Notes under the pieces: model-generated
What the model saw: the letters and a program-made list of their open reading frames with translations, nothing else
Databases searched by the model: none
What the model was told of the DNA's origin: nothing
Translations under genes and position numbers: made by a program
In this document: positions 7,768 to 16,773 of the stretch, one piece after another
Numbering within the stretch: position 1 is the stretch's first letter
How the letters are laid out: each line of letters begins with the position of its first letter
NCBI RefSeq assembly: GCF_001619615.1
Contig: NZ_LQQP01000008.1
Coordinates: 55,655-119,654 of the forward strand
DNA: 64,000 nt
DNA from: Microbacterium sp. T32
Lineage (GTDB): Bacteria; Actinomycetota; Actinomycetes; Actinomycetales; Microbacteriaceae
Reading direction: 5' to 3'

Positions 7768-9267
7768 ATGACCATCGCGCTCGCCGCTCCGCACCACGCC
7801 GCCGTCGAGGCGGGACGCTCCGTTATCGCTGCGGGCGGCAACGCGCTCGATGCGGCGCTCGCCGCGGCCGCGATGCTCACCGTGGTGTATCCCCACCAGT
7901 GCGCCGTCGGCGGTGACCTCATCGCCCTCGTCCGCCGCCCCGACGGCTCCACGGTCGCCGTGGTCGCGGCCGGCACCGCGCCCGCCGCGATCGCCGACGT
8001 CGCCGCGGCCTGGACCGAGGTGCCGCGCGCCGGGGCCGGGTCGGTCACGGTCCCGGGGATGTTCGCCGGATGGCAGGCGATCGCCGGACTCGGCGCCGTC
8101 CTGCCGCTCGCCCGCGCGCTCGAGGACGCCGCCGCGGCGGCGGAGGAGGGCACGACGGTCAGCGCGGGCCTCGACCGCGCGCTGGTGTCGCGCGCCGACG
8201 CGATCTTCGCCGACCCGGGGCTCCGGGACGTCTTCACGCGCGACGGCGCGCTCCTGGTCGAGGGCGACGCGCTCGTTCAGCCCGCGCTCGCCCGGTCGCT
8301 GCGTCGGATGGCGACCGACCCCCACGATTTCTACGCGGGCGACATCGCGCGGTCTCTGGTGGAGACGCTGCGCGCGGACGGCGGCACGCACACCGTCGAC
8401 GACTTCGCGGGCTACCGCCCCGAGGTCACCGAGGCGCTGACCCGCACCATCGGAGACGCCCGGTACTGCGTCGCGCCGCCGCCGTCCGTGGGGGCGATCC
8501 TCGTGGGCGTCGCCGCGGCCGGCGAGCGCGAGCCTGGCGCGGCGGAGCTTCTCGAGGCCAGCGTCCTCGGTGTCCAGGCCCGCGGCGCGCACCTCGGCGA
8601 CCCCTCCGCGGGTCCCGTCGACGTCGAGGCGATGCTCGCGCTCGACGCCCGTCCCTTCCGTGGCCCGCTCGAGCCCCGGCCGCAGGGAGACACCGCCGCG
8701 GTGGTCGCGATCGACGACGACGGATTCGCCGTCACGATCGTGCAGAGCGTGTACCAGACGTTCGGTTCCGGACTGCTCGACCCCGCGACCGGCATCCTGC
8801 TGCACAACCGCGGCGGCGCCTTCTCGATCGACCCCGCGTCGCCCGCGGCGATCCGCCCCGGCGCCCGTCCGCCGCACACGCTCGCGCCCGCGATCGTCGA
8901 CCGCGGAGACCTGACCGTGGTCGCCGGATGCCAGGGCGGCCGCGCTCAGCCGTGGATCCTCGCCCAGCTCCTCCCCGACGCCACCGACCCCGCCGTCGAC
9001 CTCGACGAGCTGCTCGGACGCCCGCGGTGGGTGATCGGCGACCGCGACCTCGGCCACGACCGCCTCACGCTCGTCACCGAACCCGGTGTCGCACCGGAGG
9101 TCGTGGAGCGCGCCGAGTTCCTCGGGCTCGGGATCGCGTCCTTCCCCGGACCCGCTGACGAGGCCGGCCACGTCCAACTCGTCCGCCGATCGCGCACCGC
9201 CGGGGTGCGCGACGCCGCGAGCGACCCCCGCGCCGACGGGGTCGCCGCCCTCGTCCCGGCATCCTGA
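7768..9267 (+). CDS. Gamma-glutamyltransferase-family Ntn hydrolase
   Basis: A 499-residue protein with GGT layout: an N-terminal EAGRSVIAAGGNALDAALAAA segment, YPHQCAVGGDLIAL, and the autoprocessing Thr309 in QGDTAAVVAIDDDGFAV, followed by GSGLLDPATGILLHNRGG. It lacks a signal peptide and is somewhat shorter than classical periplasmic GGTs, so a cytoplasmic gamma-glutamyl hydrolase or acylase-like role is likelier. It starts 1 bp after the oxidase. With a GS-like ligase in the same predicted regulon, removing a gamma-glutamyl group from a modified intermediate is a plausible job (inference). Confidence 0.85.
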   Translation: MTIALAAPHHAAVEAGRSVIAAGGNALDAALAAAAMLTVVYPHQCAVGGDLIALVRRPDGSTVAVVAAGTAPAAIADVAAAWTEVPRAGAGSVTVPGMFAGWQAIAGLGAVLPLARALEDAAAAAEEGTTVSAGLDRALVSRADAIFADPGLRDVFTRDGALLVEGDALVQPALARSLRRMATDPHDFYAGDIARSLVETLRADGGTHTVDDFAGYRPEVTEALTRTIGDARYCVAPPPSVGAILVGVAAAGEREPGAAELLEASVLGVQARGAHLGDPSAGPVDVEAMLALDARPFRGPLEPRPQGDTAAVVAIDDDGFAVTIVQSVYQTFGSGLLDPATGILLHNRGGAFSIDPASPAAIRPGARPPHTLAPAIVDRGDLTVVAGCQGGRAQPWILAQLLPDATDPAVDLDELLGRPRWVIGDRDLGHDRLTLVTEPGVAPEVVERAEFLGLGIASFPGPADEAGHVQLVRRSRTAGVRDAASDPRADGVAALVPAS

Positions 9268-9308
9268 ATCCACCCGCATCACCCGAACCGCCGCACCAAG
9301 GAGACCCG

Positions 9309-11336
9309 ATGACCGCCGACCGGCACTGGAGCGACCCCCTCACCCCGAGCGAGATCGTCGAGATCACCGCGCTGGTGCGCGCGGACGACCGCATCGGCGC
9401 CGAACCGCGCTTCTGGGGCATCGCCGTCGAGGAGGGCCTGGCCCGCAGCCTCGCCCCCGGCCAGGGGCGCCCGGTGCGCCTGATCGTGATGAACCCCGCG
9501 GCGCACGCGGCGTGGGAGGTCACCGGCTGGACCTCGGGGACCGACCGCGCCGAGGCCTCGCTGGCCTCCTGGAGCCCGGTGGATGCCAAGCGCCCCGGCG
9601 TCTCGAGCGACGAGGCGCGCGCGATCGCCCGGGCCGCCCGCGAGCACCCGCTCCTCAAGGAGGCCCTCGCCAAGCGCGGCATCACCGACACCACGCACGT
9701 GTGGGTCGACCCCGAGTCGATCACGGGCTTCGAACCCGAGGACCTCGCCGACCGCCGTCTGTCGTGGGGAACGGTCTGGCATCGCGAGAGCGCCGACGAC
9801 AACGGCTACGCGCGTCCGGTCGCGGGTCTCGTGCCGATCCTCGACCTCGAGACCCTCGACATCATCCGGCTCGAGGACCACGGCGTCCTCCCGATGGCGA
9901 GCGAGGGCAGCAACTACCGCTCGGGCACCTGGGGTCCCGACCGCCACGTCGCGCCGCTGGAGATCACGCAGCCCGAGGGCCCCGGCTTCACCGTCGAGGG
10001 CCACCGAGTCACGTGGCAGAACTGGTCGTTCCGCATCGGCTTCACGCACCGCGAGGGGCTCGTGCTGCACGACATCGCGTACCGCGACGGCGACGTCGAG
10101 CGTCCCGTCCTCCGCCGCGCCGCGGTGAACGAGATGTACGTGCCGTATCTCGACTCCGACCCGACGGCGTACCGCAAGAACTTCTTCGACTGGGGCGAGT
10201 ACGGGGCCGGCCCCCTCACGGCATCCCTCGAACTCGGATGCGACTGCCTCGGCGAGATCCACTACTTCGACGCCCACGTGCTCGACGGCGTCGGCGAGGC
10301 TCAGACCATCACGAACGGCGTGTGCCTGCACGAGGAGGACTCGTCCATCCTCTGGAAGCACGTCAACACCCGCACGGGCGAGGCCGACGTCCGCCGCTCG
10401 CGGCGCCTGGTGATCTCGTTCTTCGCGACCGTCGCGAACTACGACTACGGCTTCTACTGGTCGCTGTACCAGGACGGCTCGATCGAGCTGGAGATCAAGC
10501 TCACCGGCATCCTGTCGGTGTCCGGCATCGACGACGGCAAGATGCCCGCCTACGGTCGCATGGTCAGTCCCAACGTCCAGGCCCCCACGCACCAGCACTA
10601 CTTCGCCGTGCGCATGGACACCGCGGTCGACGGCCCGAAGAACCGCCTGGTCGAGGTGCACGCCGAGGTCGAGGAGGACGAGGAGCTCAACCCCTGGGGC
10701 AACGCGGTCAAGATGGTCACGGAGGTCATCGCGTCCGAGAAGGATGCCGGTCGGATGGCCGACGCGTCCCGCGCGGTGCACTGGCGGGTGGAGAACACCG
10801 AGCGCACCAACCGTTTCGGCGAGAGCACCGCCTACCGGCTGTCGGCGATGCACACCACGCGCCTGTTCGCGAAGCCCGGCAGCATCGTCGCGCGCAAGGC
10901 CCCGTTCGTCTCGAAGCACCTCTGGGCCACCGCGTACGACCCGAACGAGCGGTTCATCACGGGCGACTACCCCAACCAGGCGCCGCTCGAGGCCGAGGGC
11001 ATCACGGCGTGGCAGCAGGCGGATCGTCCGCTCGACGGAGCCGAGCTCGTGCTGTGGCCGATCGTCGGCGTGCACCACTACCCGAAGCCCGAGGAATGGC
11101 CGATCATGCCGGTGCACCGCATCGGCCTGCGGTTCGAGCCGGACGGCTTCTTCACGCGGAACCCGTCGCTCGACCTGCCTTCGTCCTCGGGCGGCGACCA
11201 CTGCCACGCGCCGAGCGCGGGGTCGGGCGGTGCCGTGGCCGAGGGCCACGCGTTCCACGGGCACGACGCCGGCGGCGGGCACGAGCACCACGGGCACGGT
11301 CACGAGCACCACGGGCACGAGCACCACGGGCACTGA
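9309..11336 (+). CDS. Copper-containing primary-amine oxidase with His-rich tail
   Basis: A 675-residue copper/TPQ amine oxidase. Tyr378 in VANYDYGFYW is the residue converted to topaquinone; the copper ligand pair is HQH in THQHYFAV; the base Asp lies in the FFDWGEYG region. These enzymes oxidise primary amines to aldehyde, NH3 and H2O2. The last 40 or so residues form repeated Gly-His-Glu-His units (11250-11333), absent from typical family members and likely to bind metal. AAGGAG precedes the ATG. No Sec or Tat signal is visible, so it probably acts in the cytoplasm. Confidence 0.93.
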   Translation: MTADRHWSDPLTPSEIVEITALVRADDRIGAEPRFWGIAVEEGLARSLAPGQGRPVRLIVMNPAAHAAWEVTGWTSGTDRAEASLASWSPVDAKRPGVSSDEARAIARAAREHPLLKEALAKRGITDTTHVWVDPESITGFEPEDLADRRLSWGTVWHRESADDNGYARPVAGLVPILDLETLDIIRLEDHGVLPMASEGSNYRSGTWGPDRHVAPLEITQPEGPGFTVEGHRVTWQNWSFRIGFTHREGLVLHDIAYRDGDVERPVLRRAAVNEMYVPYLDSDPTAYRKNFFDWGEYGAGPLTASLELGCDCLGEIHYFDAHVLDGVGEAQTITNGVCLHEEDSSILWKHVNTRTGEADVRRSRRLVISFFATVANYDYGFYWSLYQDGSIELEIKLTGILSVSGIDDGKMPAYGRMVSPNVQAPTHQHYFAVRMDTAVDGPKNRLVEVHAEVEEDEELNPWGNAVKMVTEVIASEKDAGRMADASRAVHWRVENTERTNRFGESTAYRLSAMHTTRLFAKPGSIVARKAPFVSKHLWATAYDPNERFITGDYPNQAPLEAEGITAWQQADRPLDGAELVLWPIVGVHHYPKPEEWPIMPVHRIGLRFEPDGFFTRNPSLDLPSSSGGDHCHAPSAGSGGAVAEGHAFHGHDAGGGHEHHGHGHEHHGHEHHGH

Positions 11337-11844
11337 TGGGGGAGGTCCTGCACGTCGGCGCGCTGGTGGCGACGGCGGCCGGTGCGTGCTGCGTCGCCGC
11401 CGACCGCCCCGCCGCGCGCGTGCGTGAGCTGTTCATCGCGGCGCTCATGCTCCTCGCGATGGGCGACATGGTCGTCGGCGGCGGCCGTGTGCCGCCGGTG
11501 TTCTGGGCGGCGGCGCTGCTGTTCGCGGCGCTGGTGGCGGTGGCGCCCGGTTCCGCGCGGCGGGGGCGCGACCGTCGGATGCGGGCGTTCGACGCCCTCG
11601 GCGCGGTGCTCATGGCATCCCTTCTGCTGGCCGCGCCGTCCCGGCCTCCCCGGGCTCGTCCCATCACGGTGCGGGGGCGATGCCGCTCGTGCTGCTGACC
11701 CTCCTCGGCGTGGCCGCCTATGCCGTCGGGGGTGTGGTGCTGTTCGCCACGGCGCATCGTGACCGGCCGCTGATCACGCGGCTGCCGCCGCTCGCGATGG
11801 GCGCTTCGGCTGTGCTGATGGCGGCGCCGCTCGTGGTGGGCTGA
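11336..11844 (+). pseudogene. Small integral membrane protein, probably frameshifted
   Basis: The first frame starts with ATG overlapping the amine oxidase stop (TGATG) and gives 120 residues with four hydrophobic segments, then at about 11640 turns Arg/Pro/Cys-rich and stops at 11698. Another frame, running through PASPGSSHHGAGA and a Met at 11680, continues with two more hydrophobic segments (LVLLTLLGVAAYAVGG and MGASAVLMAAPLVV) to a stop at 11844. Joining the frames near 11635-11645 gives one membrane protein of about 169 residues. Either a one-base indel or a sequencing error explains this. Function unknown; position suggests co-transcription with the amine oxidase. Confidence 0.6.
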
Positions 11845-12051
11845 GGAGCGCTACGTCCTTCGGCGGAGACAACGAAGGAAAACCGGCGTCGACCGCGACG
11901 CGTCCGGCGGGAAATCAACACGGCCACCGGCACGCGGGGCCGAGTTTCCTTCGTCGTGTACTCGCCATGACGCGGGGCGGGCGGCGCGCCGGGCGGACGG
12001 CGCCCGGGGGCGTGACGCGGCTGAAGCTCCCTCATCACTCTGCGCGGTGGA

Positions 12052-12098
12052 CTTACTGAGACTGACGTGACACTAGCTGTCACGCTAATCTCAGTAAG
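12052..12098. promoter_or_regulatory. 47-bp palindrome upstream of abiEi, probable autoregulatory operator
   Basis: Arms CTTACTGAGA (12052-12061) and TCTCAGTAAG (12089-12098) and inner arms CGTGAC (12066-12071) and GTCACG (12079-12084) share one centre at 12075. It lies directly before the ribosome binding site of the AbiEi antitoxin gene. AbiEi proteins are known to repress their own operon through inverted repeats, so this is the likely operator; it also implies that the promoter lies within or just upstream. Confidence 0.75.
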
Positions 12099-12111
12099 GG
12101 AGGTGGATCCG

Positions 12112-12759
12112 ATGGTCAACGATGTTGACGCGTTGCGTGCGATCGAGCGTGCGCCGCTCCGGACCGTGCGTCCTCAGGACCTGGAAGCGGACCTCGCCCA
12201 CGCGCGCCGCACGGTCGCTCGACTCGCCGAACGCGGGGCACTCGTCCGTCTCGCGAAAGGCGTCTACGCGGCACCCCCGGAGGGGCGCGATGGCCGCCAG
12301 TGGCGCCCCACCCTGGAAGCGGCGGGGCTGGCCGTGGCGACTGCGCGGTTCGGCAACCGCAATGCCGTGCTCATGGGGCTCGGTGCCGCGCGCCATTGGG
12401 CGGCGATTCCTCGCGCTCTCGGTGTGACGACCGTTGCCATCCCGGAGGCCGGACGACCTCCCGTGACCCTGGATACCGGGGGCATTGTCCACCTCATCCC
12501 GCGCGATATCGATCGTCTCGACGCCGTCCTCGAACAGAACGAGCTCGGGCGTGCTCTGGTGACCACGCGCGCGCAGACACTGTACGACCTCCTGATGAAG
12601 CCGAGGCAGGGAGGGATGCCCGATGAGGCCCGGGCTGCGGCGCGCTATCTGCGCGGGCAGGTCAGGCCCGCTGACCTGCGGCGTGTAGTCGACACGCTCG
12701 GTCGCGCGAACACTGCAGTGCGCGGAGCTCTCGACGAGATGGAAGTGAGAAGGCAGTAA
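12112..12759 (+). CDS. abiEi: AbiEi-family type IV antitoxin
   Basis: A 215-residue protein with an N-terminal winged-helix part (RRTVARLAERGALVRLAKGVYAAP) followed by the AbiEi domain (ALGVTTVAIPEAGRPPVTL through ARAAARYLRGQVRPADLRRVVD). The ATG at 12112 is chosen over one at 12067 because GGGAGGTGG precedes it and the earlier start lies within the operator palindrome. AbiEi counteracts the partner nucleotidyltransferase toxin and represses the operon. Its stop overlaps the toxin start (TAATG). Confidence 0.87.
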   Translation: MVNDVDALRAIERAPLRTVRPQDLEADLAHARRTVARLAERGALVRLAKGVYAAPPEGRDGRQWRPTLEAAGLAVATARFGNRNAVLMGLGAARHWAAIPRALGVTTVAIPEAGRPPVTLDTGGIVHLIPRDIDRLDAVLEQNELGRALVTTRAQTLYDLLMKPRQGGMPDEARAAARYLRGQVRPADLRRVVDTLGRANTAVRGALDEMEVRRQ

Positions 12760-13562
12760 TGGCGGAAGAACAGGACGGAGGGAAGCCGAGAGCCCGGGGT
12801 ACTCGCGTCACACCGGGTGTCCTCGATGAGCGCGAACGCGCCGAGGTCGTGGCGCGATTCGGTGTCCCCGAGGAGCAGGTCGTCCGCGATCACGTGATCT
12901 CGCATGCCCTCGCGGCGATAGCCACGGTGTCCACGGACGATCTCGTGTTCTTCGGGGGCACAGCGCTCGCGCGCACACATCTGACAGGTCTCCGCCTCTC
13001 GGAGGACATCGACCTCATCGCCTCCGGGTCGCGCGCCGAGATCGGCGACCGTATGGAGGTGGCCCTTGCGAGGGGGCTGGGGCGCGCGTTCGGAACGCCG
13101 ACGTTCACTCCACGCATCAGCGACACCATCCACTCCGAGTCCTCCGTGATGGAGGTGGGCGGCGTCCGTATTCGTCTTCAGCTTCTCTCCGCACAGGGGT
13201 ATCCCGCGTGGCCGACCGAAGTCGTAGATATCGAGCAGAGGTACAGTGATGCGCCGCCCGCCCGCCTCCGTGTGCTGACGGCAGCGGCGTTCGCCGCCGC
13301 GAAGCTGGCGGCGTGGAGTGACCGTGGAGAGCCGCGCGACCTCTACGACCTGTGGGCGTTAGTCGAGGCAGGCAAGATCAGCCGCGAAGCCATCGATCTG
13401 TTCGGAACGCTCGGGCCGTACACGAGTGCGTCGAAGGTGTCTTTCGCTCGACTACCCACGGACGCGCAGTGGACTGCGGCGCTCAGCCATCAGTGCGTGC
13501 CACAGGTGGGACCGGAAGACGCGGCGCGCGTGGTGCGCGAGGCTCTCGCCAGCTTCCTCTGA
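12759..13562 (+). CDS. abiEii: AbiEii-family nucleotidyltransferase toxin
   Basis: A 267-residue nucleotidyltransferase-fold toxin. The active-site pattern is FFGGTALARTHL followed by RLSEDIDLIA (about residues 63-88), with the catalytic acidic pair in EDID, and later conserved Lys in AAKLAAWSDRGEPRDLYDL. Characterised AbiEii proteins transfer nucleotides, for example onto tRNA acceptor ends, and cause abortive infection or growth arrest. It is coupled to the antitoxin gene by TAATG. The pair sits between two parts of the catabolic regulon and ends 17 bp from the convergent gntR gene. Confidence 0.88.
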   Translation: MAEEQDGGKPRARGTRVTPGVLDERERAEVVARFGVPEEQVVRDHVISHALAAIATVSTDDLVFFGGTALARTHLTGLRLSEDIDLIASGSRAEIGDRMEVALARGLGRAFGTPTFTPRISDTIHSESSVMEVGGVRIRLQLLSAQGYPAWPTEVVDIEQRYSDAPPARLRVLTAAAFAAAKLAAWSDRGEPRDLYDLWALVEAGKISREAIDLFGTLGPYTSASKVSFARLPTDAQWTAALSHQCVPQVGPEDAARVVREALASFL

Positions 13563-13579
13563 CGGAGGCAGCCCCGGCG

Positions 13580-14302
13580 TCAGCCGGTGAACACCGTCGC
13601 GGAGCGCCGCTCGTACCAGCGCGCCAGCTGCTCGCCGGCCTTCAGGACGTGCTCGCGCATCTCGCGACGGGCGGCTTCGGCGTCGCCGCGCTCGATCGCG
13701 TCGATGATGCGGACGTGCTCCTGGAAGTTCTCTTCGCGGTGACGGTCGTCGCCCACGAGCAGCTGAGCCGAGACGTTGCGGGGGAAGGTCTCGTTGATCT
13801 CCTCGATCGCGCGGGCGAGGCGCGCGTTGGCGGAGACCTGCGCGATCGTGTTGTGGAACACGTCGTTCTCGCGGCGGCTGGCGAGGGCCGGGTCGCTCTG
13901 GCCGCGCTCGCGCTCGACGGAGCGGTCGTACATGTCCTGGTTGGCCGCGCGGAGGCGCGTCACGTCGCTGCGCGAGATGCGCTCGACGGCGCGGGCCGCC
14001 GCGAGGGCTTCGAGCTCGGCGCGCACCTCGTAGGCCTCGCGCACCTCCCACGGCGCGGGCACGCGGACGACGGCACCGCGGTTGGGCAGCACCTCGATGA
14101 GGCCGCCGGTCTGCAGCTGGCGCAGGGCTTCGCGCACCGGGGTGCGGCTGACGCCGAAGTCGTTCGCGAGCTCCGCCTGCCGGAGCTGCGCGCCGATGGG
14201 GATGTCGCCCGACATGATGCGTTCCCGGATCTTGGCGGCGATCTCGTCGACGAGCGCGTGCCCCCCGGCCGCCGTGATCTCGGTGTCCCCCCGTGCGGCC
14301 AT
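13580..14302 (-). CDS. GntR-family regulator with FCD domain (probable cluster regulator)
   Basis: A 240-residue regulator. The N-terminal winged helix has AELANDFGVSRTPVREALRQLQ; the C-terminal helical FCD domain shows the metal/effector residues N/D and H in ENDVFHNT, H in FQEHVRIID and H in MREHVLKAG. The start at 14302 is preferred because GAGAGGGG lies upstream. It is divergent from the twelve-gene operon and shares operator site B. The same paired-hexamer site occurs at six other promoter regions of the cluster, so this protein is the best candidate for controlling them all, probably released by a pathway acid (inference). Confidence 0.9.
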   Translation of the reverse strand: MAARGDTEITAAGGHALVDEIAAKIRERIMSGDIPIGAQLRQAELANDFGVSRTPVREALRQLQTGGLIEVLPNRGAVVRVPAPWEVREAYEVRAELEALAAARAVERISRSDVTRLRAANQDMYDRSVERERGQSDPALASRRENDVFHNTIAQVSANARLARAIEEINETFPRNVSAQLLVGDDRHREENFQEHVRIIDAIERGDAEAARREMREHVLKAGEQLARWYERRSATVFTG

Positions 14303-14410
14303 GGTGCCCCTCTCGGTCGATCGTGGTCGCGATCCCACGAGGTGCGAACCTAGCAGAACGGGTGCCGGATGCCACGCAATCCACGCGGTACTGGCTCCCA
14401 GACCAATGAT

Positions 14411-14443
14411 TCGGGATCCAATCTGTATCTGTTAGGATCCAAA
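14411..14443. promoter_or_regulatory. GGATCC-pair operator, site B (gntR and twelve-gene operon)
   Basis: Hexamers at 14414-14419 and 14435-14440 start 21 bp apart. The right one lies within TAGGATCCAAACATGA, where ATG is the start codon at 14445: there is no room for a ribosome binding site. TAGGAT (14433-14438) fits a TANNNT -10 box, so bound regulator would cover the promoter of a leaderless transcript. Confidence 0.75.
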
Positions 14444-14444
14444 C

Positions 14445-15392
14445 ATGACGACTCGAGAGGATGCCGGAGAGCTGCGCGCTCGCGTGCGCTCCCTGACCCT
14501 CGAGACCGCCGACGTGATGTCCGTGGAGCTCGAGGGCGTCGACGGGCCGCTGCCGGAATGGACACCCGGCGCCCACGTGGACCTCGCCGTCCCCGGCGCC
14601 CCGGTCCGCCAGTACTCGCTGTGCGGCGAGCCCGGCTCGGCGCGCTACCGCATCGCCGTCCTGCGCGAGGAGCAGAGCCGCGGCGGTTCCCGAGCCGTGC
14701 ACGAGCGCCTTCGCCCCGGCGACGTCGTATCGCTCCGCGGTCCCCGCAACCATTTCGGCCTCGTCCCCGCCGACGAGTACCTGTTCCTCGCGGGCGGCAT
14801 CGGCATCACGCCGGTTCTGCCCATGGTGCGCGCCGCCGCCGCGGCGGGTGTGCCGTGGCGGGTGCTGTACCTCGGCGCCTCCCGCACCCGTATGGCGTTC
14901 CTCGACGTCCTCGCCACGATCCCCGGGGGAGCCGTCGACGTCGTCGCCCGCGACGAGGGCGTCCGCGCCGATCTCGAGGCCGAGCTCGCTGCGCACCCGA
15001 ACGCCGCGGTCTACGCGTGCGGCCCGGCGCGCATGCTCGAAGAGGTCACGCGCGTCGTGCCCGAGGCATCCGGTCGCCTGCACCTGGAGTACTTCACCGC
15101 GCCCGTCGTGGAGTACGAACCCGGCGGACCGTTCGCCGTACGCCTCGCGCTCACGGGCGTCGAAGTGACCGTCGAACCCGAGCAGACCGTGCTCGAGGTG
15201 CTGCGCGAGGCGGGAGTCGACGTGCTCTCCGATTGCGAAGAGGGCATCTGCGGCAGCTGCGAGACGGGCGTGCTCGACGGCGAAGTGGAGCACCGCGACT
15301 TCGTCCTGACGGCCCAGGAGCGGGCCGCCAACGACTGCATGATGGTCTGCGTTTCGCGGTCCGCGTGCCCCCTCCTCGTGCTCCAGGCCTGA
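14445..15392 (+). CDS. Oxygenase reductase component (PDR/VanB family: flavin/NAD domains plus plant-type ferredoxin)
   Basis: A 315-residue reductase. The N-terminal flavin barrel includes RQYSLCGEP; the pyridine-nucleotide domain has LFLAGGIGITPVLPMV and VYACGPARML; the C-terminal [2Fe-2S] ferredoxin has the ligands in CEEGICGSCETGVLDG plus a later Cys (NDCMMVC). This order is that of phthalate dioxygenase reductase/VanB. It should pass electrons from NAD(P)H to the Rieske oxygenase encoded 43 bp downstream. It probably starts a leaderless mRNA (see site B). Confidence 0.92.
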   Translation: MTTREDAGELRARVRSLTLETADVMSVELEGVDGPLPEWTPGAHVDLAVPGAPVRQYSLCGEPGSARYRIAVLREEQSRGGSRAVHERLRPGDVVSLRGPRNHFGLVPADEYLFLAGGIGITPVLPMVRAAAAAGVPWRVLYLGASRTRMAFLDVLATIPGGAVDVVARDEGVRADLEAELAAHPNAAVYACGPARMLEEVTRVVPEASGRLHLEYFTAPVVEYEPGGPFAVRLALTGVEVTVEPEQTVLEVLREAGVDVLSDCEEGICGSCETGVLDGEVEHRDFVLTAQERAANDCMMVCVSRSACPLLVLQA

Positions 15393-15435
15393 AGGCCCTG
15401 GACACGACCGACACCGACCACGAGAGGCGACGGCG

Positions 15436-16773
15436 ATGCTGAAGCAGGAAGACAACGAGAAGATCACCCGGTCCGGTCCCGGCACTCCGCTCGGCCACCT
15501 GCTGCGCTCGTACTGGCAGCCGGCCGCGCTCGTGTCCGAGATGCCGGGGGAGCGGCCGGTGAAGGCCGTCCGCATCATGAGCGAGGACCTCGTGCTGTTC
15601 AAGAAGCGCGAGGGCTGGGGGCTCATCAGCCGGTACTGCGCCCACCGCGGCGTCGACCTGTCGTACGGGCGCCTCGAGGAGGACGGCATCCGGTGCCTCT
15701 ATCACGGCTGGCTCTACGACGGAGAGGGCAAGTGCGTCGAGCAGCCCGCCGAGCCCGAGCACAGCCAGTTCCTCGGCAAGATCCGCATCGCCAACTACCC
15801 GTGCGTGGAGAAGAACGGAATCATCTTCACCTACATGGGCGCGGGCGACCCGCCGCCGTTCCCCGACTACGACTGCTTCATCGCGCCGGAGGAGTACACC
15901 TTCGCGTTCAAGGGCCTGTGGGACTGCAACTGGCTGCAGGGGCTGGAGGGGGGAATCGACCCGAGCCACGTGTCGTTCCTGCACCGGTTCATCCAGGAAG
16001 ACCCGCGCGAGATGTACGGGCAGCAGTTCGCCGAGGAGGTCGAGGGCACCGGTAAGAAGCTCTCGATGCTCGTGGGCGAGAGCTACCGGCCCGACATCGA
16101 GGTCGAGAGCGCCGAGCACGGCCTCCGCGTCTTCGCGCTGCGCCAGCTCACCGAGGACATCACGCACGTCCGCGTGACGAACCTCATGTTCCCGAACGCC
16201 TTCGTCGTGCCGTTCGGCAACACCAAGGTGTTCACGCAGTGGCACGTGCCCATCGACGACGAGCACCACTACTGGTACATGATCTGGTACGACTTCGCCG
16301 AGGTCACCGACAAGGAGACCCTGCTGCAGCAGCGCCTGGAGGGTGTGACGCTGCCCGACTACCGGCCGGTCCGCAACCGCGACAACAACTGGGGCTTCGA
16401 CCCGCAGGAGCAGAAAGACCTCACGTACACGGGCATGGGCCTGGACATCAACGTCCACGACCAGTGGGCCGTGGAGAGCATGGGTCCGATCCAGGACCGC
16501 ACCGTCGAGCGCCTCGGCGTCTCGGACCGCGCCGTCACCGCCAACCGCCGCCTGCTCCTCCGCGCGATCGATTCCTTCGCCGCGGGCGGGCAGACGCCGT
16601 CGCACCCCGTGAGCGCGGAGGAGGCCGCGAAGCTCACCGGGCCCCTCGCGATGGACACGATCTCGGCCAACGACGCGTGGCAGGAGCGCTGGGTCCAGCG
16701 CGAGCAGGAGCGGCGTGCTGCCTCGCCGTGGGCCGCCCCGAAGGCGACCGCCGAGGAGACCGTCGATGCGTGA
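15436..16773 (+). CDS. Rieske non-heme iron oxygenase, alpha subunit (phthalate dioxygenase-type)
   Basis: A 445-residue oxygenase. The Rieske cluster ligands are Cys68/His70 (CAHRG) and Cys87/His90 (CLYHG); the mononuclear iron site is Asp175, His178 and His183 in GGIDPSHVSFLHR. The opening phrase PGTPLGHLLRSYWQPAAL is typical of the phthalate 4,5-dioxygenase/alpha-only group, which hydroxylate or dealkylate aromatic and N- or O-alkyl substrates with a PDR/VanB-type reductase. No beta subunit is encoded nearby, consistent with an alpha-only enzyme. The substrate is unknown; an N-substituted compound is suggested by the neighbours. Confidence 0.92.
   Translation: MLKQEDNEKITRSGPGTPLGHLLRSYWQPAALVSEMPGERPVKAVRIMSEDLVLFKKREGWGLISRYCAHRGVDLSYGRLEEDGIRCLYHGWLYDGEGKCVEQPAEPEHSQFLGKIRIANYPCVEKNGIIFTYMGAGDPPPFPDYDCFIAPEEYTFAFKGLWDCNWLQGLEGGIDPSHVSFLHRFIQEDPREMYGQQFAEEVEGTGKKLSMLVGESYRPDIEVESAEHGLRVFALRQLTEDITHVRVTNLMFPNAFVVPFGNTKVFTQWHVPIDDEHHYWYMIWYDFAEVTDKETLLQQRLEGVTLPDYRPVRNRDNNWGFDPQEQKDLTYTGMGLDINVHDQWAVESMGPIQDRTVERLGVSDRAVTANRRLLLRAIDSFAAGGQTPSHPVSAEEAAKLTGPLAMDTISANDAWQERWVQREQERRAASPWAAPKATAEETVDA

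Noticed and set aside
11260..11333. Short tandem repeats resembling a CRISPR array.
   Set aside because: The repeats are in frame inside the amine oxidase gene and encode its His-rich tail; there are no spacers.
11718..12119. Minus-strand frame of 133 codons spanning the gap before abiEi.
   Set aside because: It covers the operator palindrome and the end of the membrane protein gene, is Arg/Pro/Ser-rich and has no ribosome binding site.
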